Below are positions 23,411 to 34,860 of a stretch of 64,000 nt of DNA, in pieces. Origin of the DNA: Isoetes taiwanensis (taxonomy: Eukaryota; Streptophyta; Lycopodiopsida; Isoetales; Isoetaceae); contig JAJEKV010000216.1 of the NCBI GenBank assembly GCA_021234155.1, positions 372,001 to 436,000 on the forward strand, read 5' to 3'. The notes beneath the pieces were generated by a model. That model was not told where the DNA came from, ran no database searches, and worked only from the letters and a program-made list of their open reading frames with translations. How positions within the stretch are numbered: the stretch's first letter is position 1; each line of letters begins with the position of its first letter. The translations under genes and the position numbers were made by a program.

Positions 23411-24759
23411 GGTCTTTTTTTGGGGGTATCTTCTGGTGTGCACCTTGAGGGTCATTATAAGCTGTTAGTATTGTCTCCACTTTGCTTTCGGGAGTGATGT
23501 TCCCTGTAAGAACATGCGGCTTTTTGAGAACCCTTCGCGCGGGGAGGTCACGGGGGTGGCGTTCCAAGATTAGAACATTTCCCTTTGATGCGCTGCGATG
23601 TACCTAACCATCTCCTTTTGACTTGACATGCCTCCTTTTGTAGAACATCCAAATACACTAATTAATGAGAAACCCATCTCGTTCCTTCAAAAGAATAAAA
23701 AGGGTACTTTGGCTTTCTTAGCTTTAAGGAAGATGCAAAGTTGTGGAGCTCGCTTTATTTTTGCATTATGTAATCTTTTTTGAACATTTAAGCATCTTCC
23801 ACGCTTTTAATTATGTGTACTTTAACGGCTAATAGTTGTAGAAATATGTTCCTCATCCTAAGCTATCTATATTTTACAAGCCCTTGGTTTAATAAGCACA
23901 TAACTAAGTTCACGAGTGAGCAAGGCGGGCGGATGAATGGGCGCCTATCTCTAAGCGTCTTGGGAATCGTGCACCACCTAGCCCACGATGGATGAGGCTT
24001 TGCTCGAAGCTATTCTCCAAGGGCTGGGGTTTGTGATCACCCCAAGGCCATGAGGATACAATCCAAGCAATCGAGGGTCTCTCGTGCCGGACTCTTTGAA
24101 TCTCATTCTAGAATAGGTTTTGCGGGTTAGATCTAGACTTCTTCAACAAGTATTTTTCGGCATCCTCTGCTTTGCAGAGTTGGTTCCCTTAGGGTGGCGA
24201 CACACAATTCCCAACCCTTTTTCTTGTGGGTAACAGATTTATAAGAAAGTTATTTCTTCTTGAAGTCCCGGCAGATTTTGGGGTTGAACCTATCTACTAT
24301 TGGGCTTCTTTCTTTGACCTCCAACTAGCGGAAGTTTTTCCTGATCTAAAATTGTGGTTTGGAGGTTTAGGGTGGCAAATTAACTTGAGGTTTCCGTTTT
24401 CCTTGCGGTAGCTCTCTCCATATTTTTTTTCTCTCTCTCTCTCTTTCTTTTTTTCTTCTTTAACCTTTATTGTAGCCCCTGCAACTCTCCCTTTTCTTGT
24501 ACTAAAAGTGACATGACCCCCTAAGCTCTTGTTAGATTCTAGGTAGGGCCTGCAAGCCCTTCAGTGCGACCCTCGTCCGGTACTTTCATAGCTTAGCCCT
24601 TTTCTTGAATTGATTGTTTTCTTCCACTATTTCCTTTCTTCCCCTAGTTTTCTAAAATATGACCCTTTCCTGAATTTTCGCCAAACTTTTGTTTCACAAG
24701 AATTTTCTTGGTTCCCATTTTCCTGCTCGCGACCTCCTTCCCAACCCGATCAATACCTT
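23411..24759. other. Non-coding stretch
   Basis: No gene is recognisable. A CT-rich microsatellite sits at 24423-24460. The run from about 23930 to 24115 ends in TCTCATTCTAGAATAGG, reminiscent of the TCTAGAAT phrase in the 17.4-18.5 kb repeats, so it may be the edge of a related element. Confidence 0.4.
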
Positions 24760-26160
24760 TACGGCCATGGCCTATCGCTCGATGCTGGCTCTCCTCCATG
24801 GTAAAAGCCCTTGCAAACAAACCCGGGTGAAGGCATTGGCATCGGCTACATTGCCAAGCTTGAGTATAACAAGGATAGAAATTGGGAACAAATCAAAGAG
24901 CTTGGAGTGCACTTCAATCTCTTGAAGACCCAAGGAGAAGGCAACAACGAGTTATCATGGATCTTATGAAGGATGGGAAAGTATTCCAAGCATTCCAAGA
25001 GCAAGACAAAGGTGAATGTGACTTCCTTGAGGGCAGATCGGACAATAAGGGATACACTTTCAATATCTGGACAAAATCCAACACCTCGACCTCTTACTTA
25101 CCTCAAAATGACCATCAAGCTTGGCCATTCCTCTAAGCTACATTGCAGCTGAAAAATGAGTCTTGAAACACTATGGATGAGTTAAAAATAGAGCAAATAA
25201 GTGCTATCAAGAACTCTGTTCTTCTCTGAGGTTGGAGGCATAGAAACTTTTAGAATGAATTTCGGGCTAGTTTAGCTAATATCATTCTAGTTTAAAAATT
25301 ATAGCATTATAAATTAATTTGAGTCATGGATTTTTCTTTGGTTAGCATTATTTTAAAATGTTTTTTTATAAAGAAATGACTAAAATAAGTGGAAACAATT
25401 GAAAAACATATAGTAATTTGGCTTAATATTTTCCATTGGCCACACCATAGAAATTTCTAGAAAGTATGAGAGGAAACATATGTAGAGTTTAGCTAAACCA
25501 CATAAAGTTTTGGGATTACTATCGAGCAAGTTTAGCTAAAGTCATTCTGGCTAATAAAAAAATATGCGATTAGTAATTTATTCCTTGGTTGGAGCAAGGT
25601 GTCCCTAAAAATGATTGACAAATGCGATTGGGTGACAAATGGAATGAAGAATTGAGTTTTATACTAATCGGCCATTCGGCCTACTGCGGTTGCCCTAGAA
25701 GACACCAAGGCAAAGTATCAAATTAATGAGCTCCCCTATGATAGTTCTGCTAGCAAAGCATTGACAACAATGGCTTTTTTATATGGGAGGGCGTTGCAAG
25801 CTATGCGCCGGTTGTATCAATTCCAAAACAAGACTTCCGCGAAATCGGGCAAGAGACCAAGTGTGAGCCAAGTTCCAATCTGGGCAAAGTTGACAAAATT
25901 AAAAATACCTTAATCAACCACTATCTCAAGACCCAAGACAAGGACCTTCCCGGACTTTGATCTCTCTGTCATTTGCGATCACTCTGCCACCAATAATTTC
26001 ATGGATAGAGGCCTCATTGTCCACTTTCCTTATTCTTGCCCAGCCCTTAGTGAGGTCAAATTCAATTCACCAAAGTTTACCATTGTCACATCTCCTTGAT
26101 CCTCAAGCTTGACTGCCGAAAACCTTTCAAGTTATCATCGTGACAATCTTTTTTGCCAAA
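24760..26160 (+). pseudogene. Decayed retroelement-like coding relic
   Basis: With frame changes, the run NWEQIKELGVHFNLLKTQGE, then FQAFQEQDKGECDFLEGRSD and NKGYTFNIWTKSNTSTSY can be read at 24860-25130. A protease-like phrase, DLSVICDHSATNNFMDRGLI, follows at about 25960. It resembles the D-S-A-T-N-x-F box of retroelement aspartic proteases. Between them lies an AT-rich, non-coding-looking stretch containing two diverged copies of GTTTAGCTAA..TCATTCT (about 25270 and 25530). The family is not identified; the call as a retroelement rests on the protease-like box only. Confidence 0.35.
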
Positions 26161-26689
26161 TCTATGCTAAAAAAAAGTCAATGATTTGGTAAACATCTCG
26201 TTTAATCATGAAATGGTTCCCGATTTCATTAGGGTGACCATTCCAACATACCAATTGTCACTGGGTTAATTTCTCTAACCTCCCCCCTTCTTTCTGGACC
26301 CCTCAAACACTTGAAAGCTATTAGCATCCATCTAGCCAAGTTCTTGATATCAGCATTTCCCAGACTAATTTTCCTTTCATATGCAATTCGAAATTGATCT
26401 CCTAAGATTGCTCGAACTCTATAAAAGTTAAAATCTCTAAATGCAAGAGGCGACCATTTCAATCAATTTAAAGAAAAATTTGAAGGAAAAAGCCTTTTGT
26501 CGGTAAAAAGCGACGGGTTTGGGTTCAGAAACCTATGGTAGCTTTGGATTCCTCTACTTGAGGTACTCAAGTTAATCTTGAAGATTGCAGCTACAGCAAT
26601 AGTAATAACAACAATTCGACGGTCCTTATCATCATTTACAAAGGTTTTGAAATTAAAAAGGTAACAAATCATATTCGAAACCTATTACT

Positions 26690-27800
26690 CTTTCTAAAGA
26701 GGATGCATCAGGAGAAGAGTACCCATTCAAAGATAAAATAATCAAATTTGATTTTAATCCTAACAGAAGTTTGTTAAATGTTTGCTACTAAGGAATGGAA
26801 TGCAATAGTCATATCTTCACAAGCTCTATGATCCAAAGTAGCAGAATTATCGAGGACATTACAGAAGAAACCCATAACGAAGAGGAATGGAGTAAAGTTA
26901 TTAGAAAGAAGAAGAAATGCAAGGATATTGGAGCTACAACCCCGATTCAGAAAAGCTCATGGGAGCATCTTTCTCCCTATAACTATACTCTAATGTATCA
27001 ATGAATAGTTATCTTAATTTAGTTTCCTAGAATCTCCAGGGTATTAATGATCCTAATAGAAGAGATAAATTAAAAGTGGGTCTTTCCTCTATTATTCACG
27101 ATACTTTAATCCAAGAGCATAAGCTCCATGATCTTGGATTATATTAGCAAAATTTGTCGAACTCTTCCTCCAAGTATAGATCTTTGGATTCTCTCTGCCA
27201 ACTTGACAGAACAGTTCGAGGCGAGTGGCTATTTGTGGAGAAGAGCCTTAACCTTACTAATCTTTCTATGGTCGATGATAGTACTTGCAGATGGCAGATT
27301 CTTGGCTACAAGATGGACAATCTCAAAATTGCCATCACCAACATTTATATCCACAATAACTCTCTGAGATAGAACATTATTTGGGTTAAGATCAAAGATA
27401 GTTTGAATAATATCGAGGTTGATGAGATTGTGTTGGGGGGAGATTTCAATATGGTAACCCACAATTTCATGAAGAATGGGAATTTCAGACCCCTTACCCC
27501 TGATGCATCCAAGCTTGGTCTGATCTTATAACTCTCAATAATCTTACTATGGCCAGAGCTGGTCCTAATGATTTTAGGCTGAATTACGTCGAGAGAGCCA
27601 ACCATATTTGTTGGCTTCATGATAGATTTTATTTAAGCGAGAATCTATAGAATCATAGTGATAGGTTAACCAACCCATTAGAGAAAATATAGGGTCTCCA
27701 ATGGGCCCTTTATGAAAATAGAGAAATTCCACATCAGATTTTTGCTCTAGCCAATCACAAATGAGTGACTTTGTTCTTAATCCATACATGCCCGCCATGC
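26690..27800 (+). pseudogene. LINE 5' fragment with AP endonuclease, 3' part inverted
   Basis: The plus-strand frames give a LINE ORF start (EEEWSKVIRKKKKCKD, about 26880) and then endonuclease blocks. These are the metal-binding QEHKLHD (about 27112), RGEWLFVEKSLNLTNLS with the TCRWQILGYKMDNLKIAI strand (about 27220-27340), GGDFNMV (about 27435) and LNYVERANHICWLHDRFYLS (about 27580). From about 27649 to 27800 the homology switches to the minus strand (FHKGPIGDPIFSLMG). That segment corresponds to FGDPIFSNVRGYTLADHYLQ, which is in sense at the start of the large LINE at 34346. The fragment is inactivated by stops, truncation and this inversion. Confidence 0.78.
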
Positions 27801-29599
27801 CTAGTTAGCTTTGGCTGCCACATGTCGATTTTAGATAGGGCCCCTTCTCCCAAGGGAGACTCCCAAATCGCCCCATTTTCCATAGAGAGCATTTCCCAAT
27901 GGAGATTTGAGGTCATTTACTTACGATGCGATTAATTTTGTTTCTTTGCTTTTTGGATTTTTGGCGGGTTGGAGCTGGTGTGGGAAACCACAGGATTTGA
28001 AATTGCATAGGAAGAACTATTGTGGGTCTCAAGCGTGGATATACTAGAGATACCCTTTGGTTACGAACTACCAAATTGTTTTTCAATAACGGGGGCGGTG
28101 ATTAGCTCACAAGGTAAGGTATTGATCCAGGCATTTCAAATTTTCACGAAGCTAACTTCTTGTTTTTTGGCATTCATGCAGTATGGACAATCGATCTAAA
28201 GGCCGGTCTGAAGTAAGAACAGTAGTCCTTCACAATGTCAAGGATGCTAATGGCTTGATTTTCTTGTTTCTGTTGGCTGCTGGGTTACCCTCCGTCCTAG
28301 ATCCACATGTACTCACGCAGTGAAAAGAGCCAGAATAAAGGATGTCAATGCCCTTTGGAAAGCCCGTGTAAAAGGAATTGTATTTGGTTGGGAGGTGATA
28401 AGGTGAAGGAGGTCATTGTGGAACATGGGTATACTAGCTCGATTTGGCCAACAAGAAAATTTCGGGAAGCCAGATTTTTAAAGCCAACACCATTTGTCCT
28501 TCGAATTACACTGACAAAGTTTTACTGCTGCGGCATTACTAGTGTGCTTGAAGTGTATCATCACAAGCTTGGCCAGTTGATTTTTCAGGATTCTGCATCC
28601 AGCTTGAGAGCCTGAGGTATTTTCTTTCACAAGTATCATTACACGGTCTCTCGTGCGGTATTGGTAATTTTGGCCGAGATTGGAGAGCTTGAAACAAATT
28701 GGTGCTATTTTTATATGGTGAGTCTTGCAACAACATATCAAGAATGTATTGGGCTGAATTCTTTAGAACAACTTGTGAAAAGAGGTGAGGTAAGATGTGC
28801 ATTCAAAGTATTTCTACCAATTGTTGCCTTTGCTTTCTTTTTCAAAGCGAGAAGAGTAGCGTGGAATCGGTAACATACATGGTCAGCAAACCATCATCCG
28901 AAGCATTAGACTTCTTTGCTTTGCCAAATAACGGGGAAAAGTAGGCGACATGAAAGTGGAGACAGTATTTGAAACCTTAGTTGCATGGGACACACTAGTG
29001 TTGGTATGTTGCTTGATTCACTTTAGTCCTTGATTAAGTCTAAAATCTTTGGCACTTACTCTGCCAGTCTGAGAATCACCTGTGAGATATTGTATGCAAA
29101 TTACTTTGTGGAGAGAAGGCGGCGCATTTGGGAACAAGACGGGCGGTGGAAGATCATCGAGCCACTTCAAATTCAATGGTTCTCTCAATATCTTGTCTGC
29201 GGTATGGGTGGTGAGAACCTTTAATGTGGAGGAAGATTGGACATTATTTGAGTCACGGGAAGCTAGTGGAGTCATTTTTTGTTATGGTGATTTTTCGGTT
29301 CTATTTGGATGGTAAGAAGGTTGGCTTTTTGTCGTGAACACATGTAGGTACAATGCAAGGGCTGCAAGCCCCCAAATAAACATTGTAATCTTAGATAATG
29401 GTAGAGTAGGTGGCTATTCATGTTGAATGTGATGTATTTTCTGTCACTAAAGTGCAATAAAAAGAAGGTTGAGAATCTTTTGGTTAAAATCAGGTTCAAA
29501 TCCACGATACTCTAAAATGCATGTCGGCAAAGTAATTGTAAAGTTATATCGGTAGGTTTTCTTCATAAAATTAGCAAGTTTTCAGCTTGGTTTTAGTCA
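27801..29599. other. Stretch without a supported gene
   Basis: A few frames are readable but unassigned. One is a 47-codon frame starting MDNRSKGRSEVRTVVLHNVK (about 28183) preceded by a CAG; others are fragments at 28307-28615 and 29018-29315. None shows a known motif, and neighbouring fragments shift frame, so they could be relics of a host exon or an element. A B-box-like GGTTCAAATCC at about 29492 has no tRNA cloverleaf around it. Confidence 0.35.
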
Positions 29600-30500
29600 C
29601 CAAGTTTTCTGATTTCACTTGCTTGTTCTAAGTTTATGATTCGAGAATATCCTATAAAATCGGAGTACTAAATCTGATATTGATCTCGAATTGCAAGTAA
29701 TATACAAGTTTTACTAAACAAGTTAAATACTAAACAAGTCTTGCATGATTCAGTGCATTATTGCAAACACTTGTGCTAAATTCGAGTTGCATGGTATTTG
29801 TTATACGGTTGCAAACTAAATATCAAACATGATTCTTATGTACGTACTTCCAAATACTTTGTGCGATTCATGTTGCATGTCTTATACCAATTGTAAGTTA
29901 AGTTTCACATGATTCTCAAGTCTGTACTTCCAAGTTCAAGTTTATGATTCTAAGTTTATGATTCCAGAATATCCTACAAAACTTGAGTATTAAACCTGAT
30001 ATTGATTTGAATTGCAAGTAATATACAAGTTTTACTAAACAGGTTAAATACTAAACAAGTCTTGCATGATTCAGGTCTGTTATTGCAAACACTTGTGTTA
30101 AATTCGAGTTGCATGACTCTTATACCAGTTGCAAACTAAATATCAAACATGATTCTTATGTCTGTACTTCCAAATTCAAGTTAAATATTGAACAGGTTTA
30201 CATGATTCCTAAGCCTGTACTTGCTAATACTAGTGCCAAATTCAAGTTGCAAGTTAAATTTTAAACATGGTTTTTATGATTCGTAAGTCTGTACTTCTGA
30301 ATACTTGTGTCAAATTCAAGTTGCAAGTTAAATATTAAACAGGGTTTACATGACTTAAGTCTGTACTTCTGAGTACTTTCACGATTTCAAGATGCAATTG
30401 ATAATATCAAACAGGGTTTGCATGATTTCCAAGTGGCTTGTTGCAGAAAATTCCTGTACTTGTGTGAGATTCATGTCTATATATGCAAGTACTTGTGTGT
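29600..30500 (+). repeat. Tandem satellite-like repeat array
   Basis: A roughly 330-bp unit beginning CTAAGTTTATGATTC (about 29628 and 29950) is present twice, with shared runs such as AGTAATATACAAGTTTTACT and AAATATCAAACATGATTCTT. The right part breaks into shorter units of about 90-100 bp, each with AAGTCTGTACTTC, AAATTCAAGTTGCAAGTTAA and AACAGGGTTT. No coding potential is seen. Confidence 0.75.
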
Positions 30501-30784
30501 ATTTGAAGTTGGAAGCTTGATAAAAAAAAACGATATGAAAAAAGAATAGAACAGTTGGTCAAGTAAAAGAAGCAATTGGAAACTAAGAGAGCAGTTAAAA
30601 GCACAAAAATAGTCACAAGAATAGTGAAGAAGAGGAGGTCTGTCATTAATCATCACCCTTTCAGGTAAGTACAAATCATTTCTTAAAAAATTCCTTGTCC
30701 CTGAGGAAGCTTTACAAAAATAGTCACAAGGACTATTGCAAAATATACAAGTGAAACCCGGGATTAAAAAAACAAATCTATAAA

Positions 30785-31284
30785 CTAAAAAGGGCTGACA
30801 GCAGGCTTGATCTTCAAAGAGGGGTGCATCCTCGACTCTATATCAGGTCGTCTTCCATGGCATACATCTTCATTTCGAAGGCGCTCTGATCTATCAACCC
30901 ATTCGAGAACCCTGCAAGAACAAACAGCTCCAGCCTCGATAAGCTTCTCAACTATAGTACCATTCACGCCATATGTTCTATCCCTTTCAGCCTCCACTAA
31001 TTTCAGACCAAATTCATAAGCATTCTCGGGCTGCTCAAGAAATGCCTAGCTCTAACTCCACCAATGGATACCTTGGCTGGGGTGAGGCAGACTTTTCCAT
31101 TACCCAATTTCTTGTGGTCTTGTTCCAGTTTGACGCATCCACCATGCAAGCCTGCCTCGGACAATACCTTTTCAAGCCGCTCAATGCCTTCTTCCCTTTC
31201 CTTCTCCCCTCGGATGTTCCAAACAAAACACTCCATGTGATGTATCATCTTCTCCTTAAATCGACAAGTGCATGAAGAGTGCAA
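30785..31284 (-). pseudogene. Unidentified coding relic with one frameshift
   Basis: Two minus-strand frames join into one continuous protein-like sequence if a single shift near 31010 is allowed. First comes HHMECFVWNIRGEKEREEGI through GGCVKLEQDHKKLGNGKVCL to GGVRARHFLSSP. It then continues ENAYEFGLKLVEAERDRTYG to EKLIEAGAVCSCRVLEWVDR. It ends at a stop near 30785. Composition and length (about 165 codons) look like a decayed exon or single-exon gene. I do not recognise the family. Confidence 0.35.
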
Positions 31285-32097
31285 ATGTGCACTCTTTCTA
31301 GTGGTATTGGAAGTATTGGATCAAATGTGTCATCTTTCAAGTGACGATCAGGAGGCATGTTCTGAGCACATTCAAGAGTGCTCTTGGACCCTTTCTTATT
31401 CTTCTCCTTCAATGTGTATGATACGATTCATTGTTTATGGAAAGCTAAACAACTGAACAACAACATCTTATTTGAAGAACAAGATCCAAGAACATCATAT
31501 ATCTCAAACAAATACATTGAAGAGCACGGTTAACCACCCAACCGGGTCCACAAGGTTATGACCGTGCGAATGGCAAGCTGGCTTGGCAAACAATGTCTGG
31601 CTACTCCACGTAGACCATGAGCAAACAACATCTGGCTACTCCGTGTAGACCATTGGGCAAAGACAATATCTTACTTATTGGCCCTCCAGGCTAGTCTAGC
31701 TACTCCACGTAGCCACACATCACAAAAGCAATTGCAGATCTGTGAAGTCGCTATGGCAGTAATTTGTGACCCCCTGTCACCTTTTCGGCCATTACTCCCT
31801 CATACGGATGAACTAGGATATGTGCCTCCCCAATTCGGAAACTAGACTCCAAGCCCGGTTCCAATGCGATGAAGGTTTGCTGTAATCCGACCTCTGGTTG
31901 CCGAGATATGTCCAACTGAAGTTTCGATATCTCTCTACGACTTTAGCCTTAATTAGGTTATATGACTTATCATATGGGACATTATCTATGATCTTTTTCT
32001 CCACCAATAACCATCCCAATGATAGTGCCATAAATATCAATGGTTCTTCACACCCAAATGCTATGTTATCCTATGCCCTTTATATTATTAGGTGGCC
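31285..32097. other. Repeat-bearing stretch downstream of the 490-codon frame
   Basis: Two to three diverged copies of a unit with CTGGCTACTCCACGTAGACC occur at about 31600-31725. The run from about 31850 to 31950 (minus sense GATATCTCGGCAACCAGAGG) resembles retroelement non-coding sequence. No gene is seen. Confidence 0.4.
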
Positions 32098-33570
32098 TTA
32101 GGAATAACATTTACATAGTATTTGCCATAATTCCAATAATCCATTAAGCCGTGGACCACTCCCCCGTGCTTGCTCCATATCAGTGTAGCAGCAATAAATA
32201 CAATTCCTTGTGGTCTTGGCACCTGAAGAACTTATGTTATACATAGCCTTTTCTGTCTTTAGGTCACATGCCAAATGGAAATTAACAATAAAGGAACCAT
32301 GGCCTACAACACTTAATTTCTCACCATTGCCATACATACCTAGCAGCCTTGGGATATATGTCTGGTCAAAAACCCATTTCAAAATGTTGTAGTTCTCTTT
32401 CTGAACCTGGAACATGCCCAACCACCAAGTATGGTCTTCTGATTGCACAGAAAACCAGTCTGGATCCCTAATTTTCTTCTTCTTGTTCCTTTCCTCATCA
32501 TACTTGCTCGTGAATGCTCTGTTCATCAGAGTTATGGATACTCTCTCGTACTTTGTTCTGTGTGACATCTCCATCTCATCCAGCTTCAAGCAAATTTCGA
32601 GTTGCCCATTCACCTCTGCCTCCTGTATGTCATAGTAAACAACCATGAAACTTAAAACCTTATCCAATTCAAACCACACGTTATTTTTGACATACTCTCT
32701 CTTTACTTCTTGAGCCTTTTTGGGATCTTTTCTAGTTTTTGGCACCCTTCTTGTTCCGGCTATAAGCTTGGAGCTGCAGCAAATAGGAAAACCACGTTCA
32801 AAGAATGCATGCTCCCCTAATATTTCACTTACTGAAATGTTTTTCCTCCTTTTGATTAGCTTTAAGATGTAGGGTCTAGAGATGACAATTTTCTTTGTGT
32901 TGAATGACTTCAAAGCATCATAAAATGGCTTGAACAGCAACTTGTAGCCATGCCCTCTTTGATTCACAATAGTATCACAAACCTCTTGAACTTTGGATGC
33001 ATCCTCACCAACCACATGTTCGAGCACTCTTTTCCTAAGGCCAATGTTTGAAGGGTCATCAAGCAAGGAAATTATCTCATCATTGTTAGCAATTGTTTTA
33101 ACAATCATCCTACATTTTCCCACGACAACTTGTTGGTCATTGTGTGGCCTCTTTGTGTTTAACACATTCTTCTTTGCATAAATTCCTCTCTTGGCAGCAC
33201 CACACCTCATATTCAAGTTCTCAATTGGTTTTTTCCCTTTCTTCCTTTCTCGCCATCCAAGAGAGGTCCTCTTCATCGGGGCCAATCTCTTCTCAGCAGA
33301 TACAAGTTTTCTCTTCAAGTCATTTGCACGATTGCTCTCTGACTCACATTCTCGCTGTGTCAATTTCAACACACAATTAGCAATCGTTTTATCAGCTTCA
33401 AGCTGCAATATGTCATTTTTTAATTTTATGATTGTCTTCTCTTTCTCCTTCATTGCACTTCCCATTGGCATGCTTGTTCTTGCTAAATTAGAGAATTCTT
33501 CATTTCGTTCATGCATGCACCTTAATAATCTGTGAATTTCAGCCAACAATTGGCCACTGTATTGCATCAT
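32098..33570 (-). CDS. 490-codon transposase-like protein of an uncharacterised family
   Basis: This is the longest uninterrupted frame in the window, with a Met start at 33570 and a stop at 32098. Residues about 40-110 are a Lys/Glu-rich, coiled-coil-like stretch. It is followed by a basic run (WRERKKGKKP). The C-terminal half has ICLKLDEMEMSHRTKYERVS (about residue 320), HTWWLGMFQVQKENYNILKW, then FIVNFHLACDLKTEKAMYNI and a C-x2-C pair in NCIYC (about residue 460). The plan of an Asp-bearing first strand, a second acidic strand written xDLKxxxxM, and C-x2-C recalls an uncharacterised RNase H-like transposase family from animal and seed-free plant genomes. I infer a mobile-element origin from that. 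The protein stops soon after the Cys pair, where relatives continue, so it is probably truncated at the C terminus. No intron, inverted repeat or partner gene was identified. Confidence 0.55.
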   Translation of the reverse strand: MMQYSGQLLAEIHRLLRCMHERNEEFSNLARTSMPMGSAMKEKEKTIIKLKNDILQLEADKTIANCVLKLTQRECESESNRANDLKRKLVSAEKRLAPMKRTSLGWRERKKGKKPIENLNMRCGAAKRGIYAKKNVLNTKRPHNDQQVVVGKCRMIVKTIANNDEIISLLDDPSNIGLRKRVLEHVVGEDASKVQEVCDTIVNQRGHGYKLLFKPFYDALKSFNTKKIVISRPYILKLIKRRKNISVSEILGEHAFFERGFPICCSSKLIAGTRRVPKTRKDPKKAQEVKREYVKNNVWFELDKVLSFMVVYYDIQEAEVNGQLEICLKLDEMEMSHRTKYERVSITLMNRAFTSKYDEERNKKKKIRDPDWFSVQSEDHTWWLGMFQVQKENYNILKWVFDQTYIPRLLGMYGNGEKLSVVGHGSFIVNFHLACDLKTEKAMYNISSSGAKTTRNCIYCCYTDMEQARGSGPRLNGLLELWQILCKCYS

Positions 33571-34345
33571 GTCTGTGCAATATTAAAGCAAACTTGATTT
33601 ACCTTCACAAGAAAACTTTACTAAGATGGCAACCGAATTAAAATCTAGATGATGTCCGGTCATATGATTCTTTGGGTAAATCTCTCCTCTTGCCCAAATA
33701 TTTGCATGCTTTGCTCCAGAATTGCCCAATCTCATCTTCAAGGTGCCTTGAAATTAACCTCACGCTTGTTTGTGGTTTGAGCATACTCGGCTAATGGGAG
33801 GTTAATTGTAATCGGGCCATAACAGTGGAAGCAAGAAGTTGAAGCAACAGAGTATGGACAACTGCCCGGGCCATGATCCTGTTGCTTTTTTATCAGGGCG
33901 CAAGGTTTGAATTTTTGAATTTGGATTTAAATTTGAATTTGAATTTGAATTTGAATTTCATAGGTGAAGACATCAAAGCAGATTGGGTGGAGGAAGGAGC
34001 TACGTCATGGATCAGGTGGGTATGCACGGCCGGATTTTGGATCCAAGAGGCAACACTCAGATTTGTTATGGACTTCGTATGCCATCGATTTTGGTTTACA
34101 GTGGGTTGGTTGATCGAAAACAAATGCAGGTGCCAAGGAGCTCCATTCACGAGAAGGGAAGATCTCTCCCAGCTAACCCACACGAACTTGGCATCCACGT
34201 GGCAGCAGGGGAGCATAAAAAGGAACAAGAGATTTGAAATGGGGATGGAAAAGATATCACAGATTTGCATTATTAATGCAAAAAATTGACCCATAGCCCC
34301 ATATTATATTTAGCAAGAAAATACATGGAAAATAATTTATAATTT
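33571..34345. other. Non-coding stretch with a GAATTT microsatellite
   Basis: This lies upstream of the 490-codon frame. It contains an imperfect hexanucleotide array (TTTGAA/GAATTT units) at 33904-33958, which explains the FKFKFKFKSKFK-type frames on both strands. No gene is seen. Confidence 0.5.
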
Positions 34346-34714
34346 CTTAGGGGGCCCTTTGGAGACCCCATATTTTCTCTAATGTTAGAGGTTACACCCT
34401 TGCAGATCATTACCTTCAGCTTCTTTCTATTCAGAGGATGGATGCTACCATGCCTAAGAGGAAGATCTACTTTAAATTGAACACCACGATGATCAACCAT
34501 CCCGATTTTATGGATATTATTTCGGATATTGTTAACCCTTCAGCCAAGCCTCAGGAGACCTATGGATGGATGACATGGTGGTACAGCATAGTCAATCTTC
34601 TTAAAGCCAAGCTTAAGATTCGGGGCAAGGGAATTCATCAAGCCAAGACGGTTCACCTAAATAATCTTAAAATCTTGATTAATGCTGAGAAGATGATCAT
34701 AATAGAATTAAAAT

Positions 34715-34860
34715 GGACATAGAATCGAATGGAATAGATTTTTTAGTGTCCACGAAGACCGATTGGTCTATGGGACCCAAACATAAAGAGAGAAGCAAGC
34801 GTATTCTTGGTGGGGATTAAAACCCCCCGAGAAGGGTTTGAGGGAAAAACCTTAGTTGTA
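34715..34860 (-). mobile_element. Second copy of the SINE-like element, inside the LINE
   Basis: It shares GAATAG units, TTTTTTAGTGTCCACG, AGACCGATTGGTCTATGGGA, GGGGATTAAAACCCCC and AGGGAAAAACCTTAG with the copy at 20112-20249, in the same relative order and orientation. The middle is more diverged. It breaks the LINE reading frame after INAEKM, so it was inserted after that LINE. Confidence 0.6.

Noticed and set aside
29487-29505. tRNA-like B box GGTTCAAATCC
   Set aside because: No matching acceptor stem, A box or anticodon arm can be folded around it.
29600-30500. Possible CRISPR-like direct repeats
   Set aside because: Units are long, diverged and lack constant-length spacers or any cas gene; ordinary eukaryotic tandem repeats.
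33893-34294. Frame with a KFKFKFKFKSKFK run
   Set aside because: Produced by the GAATTT microsatellite on either strand; not a peptide gene.
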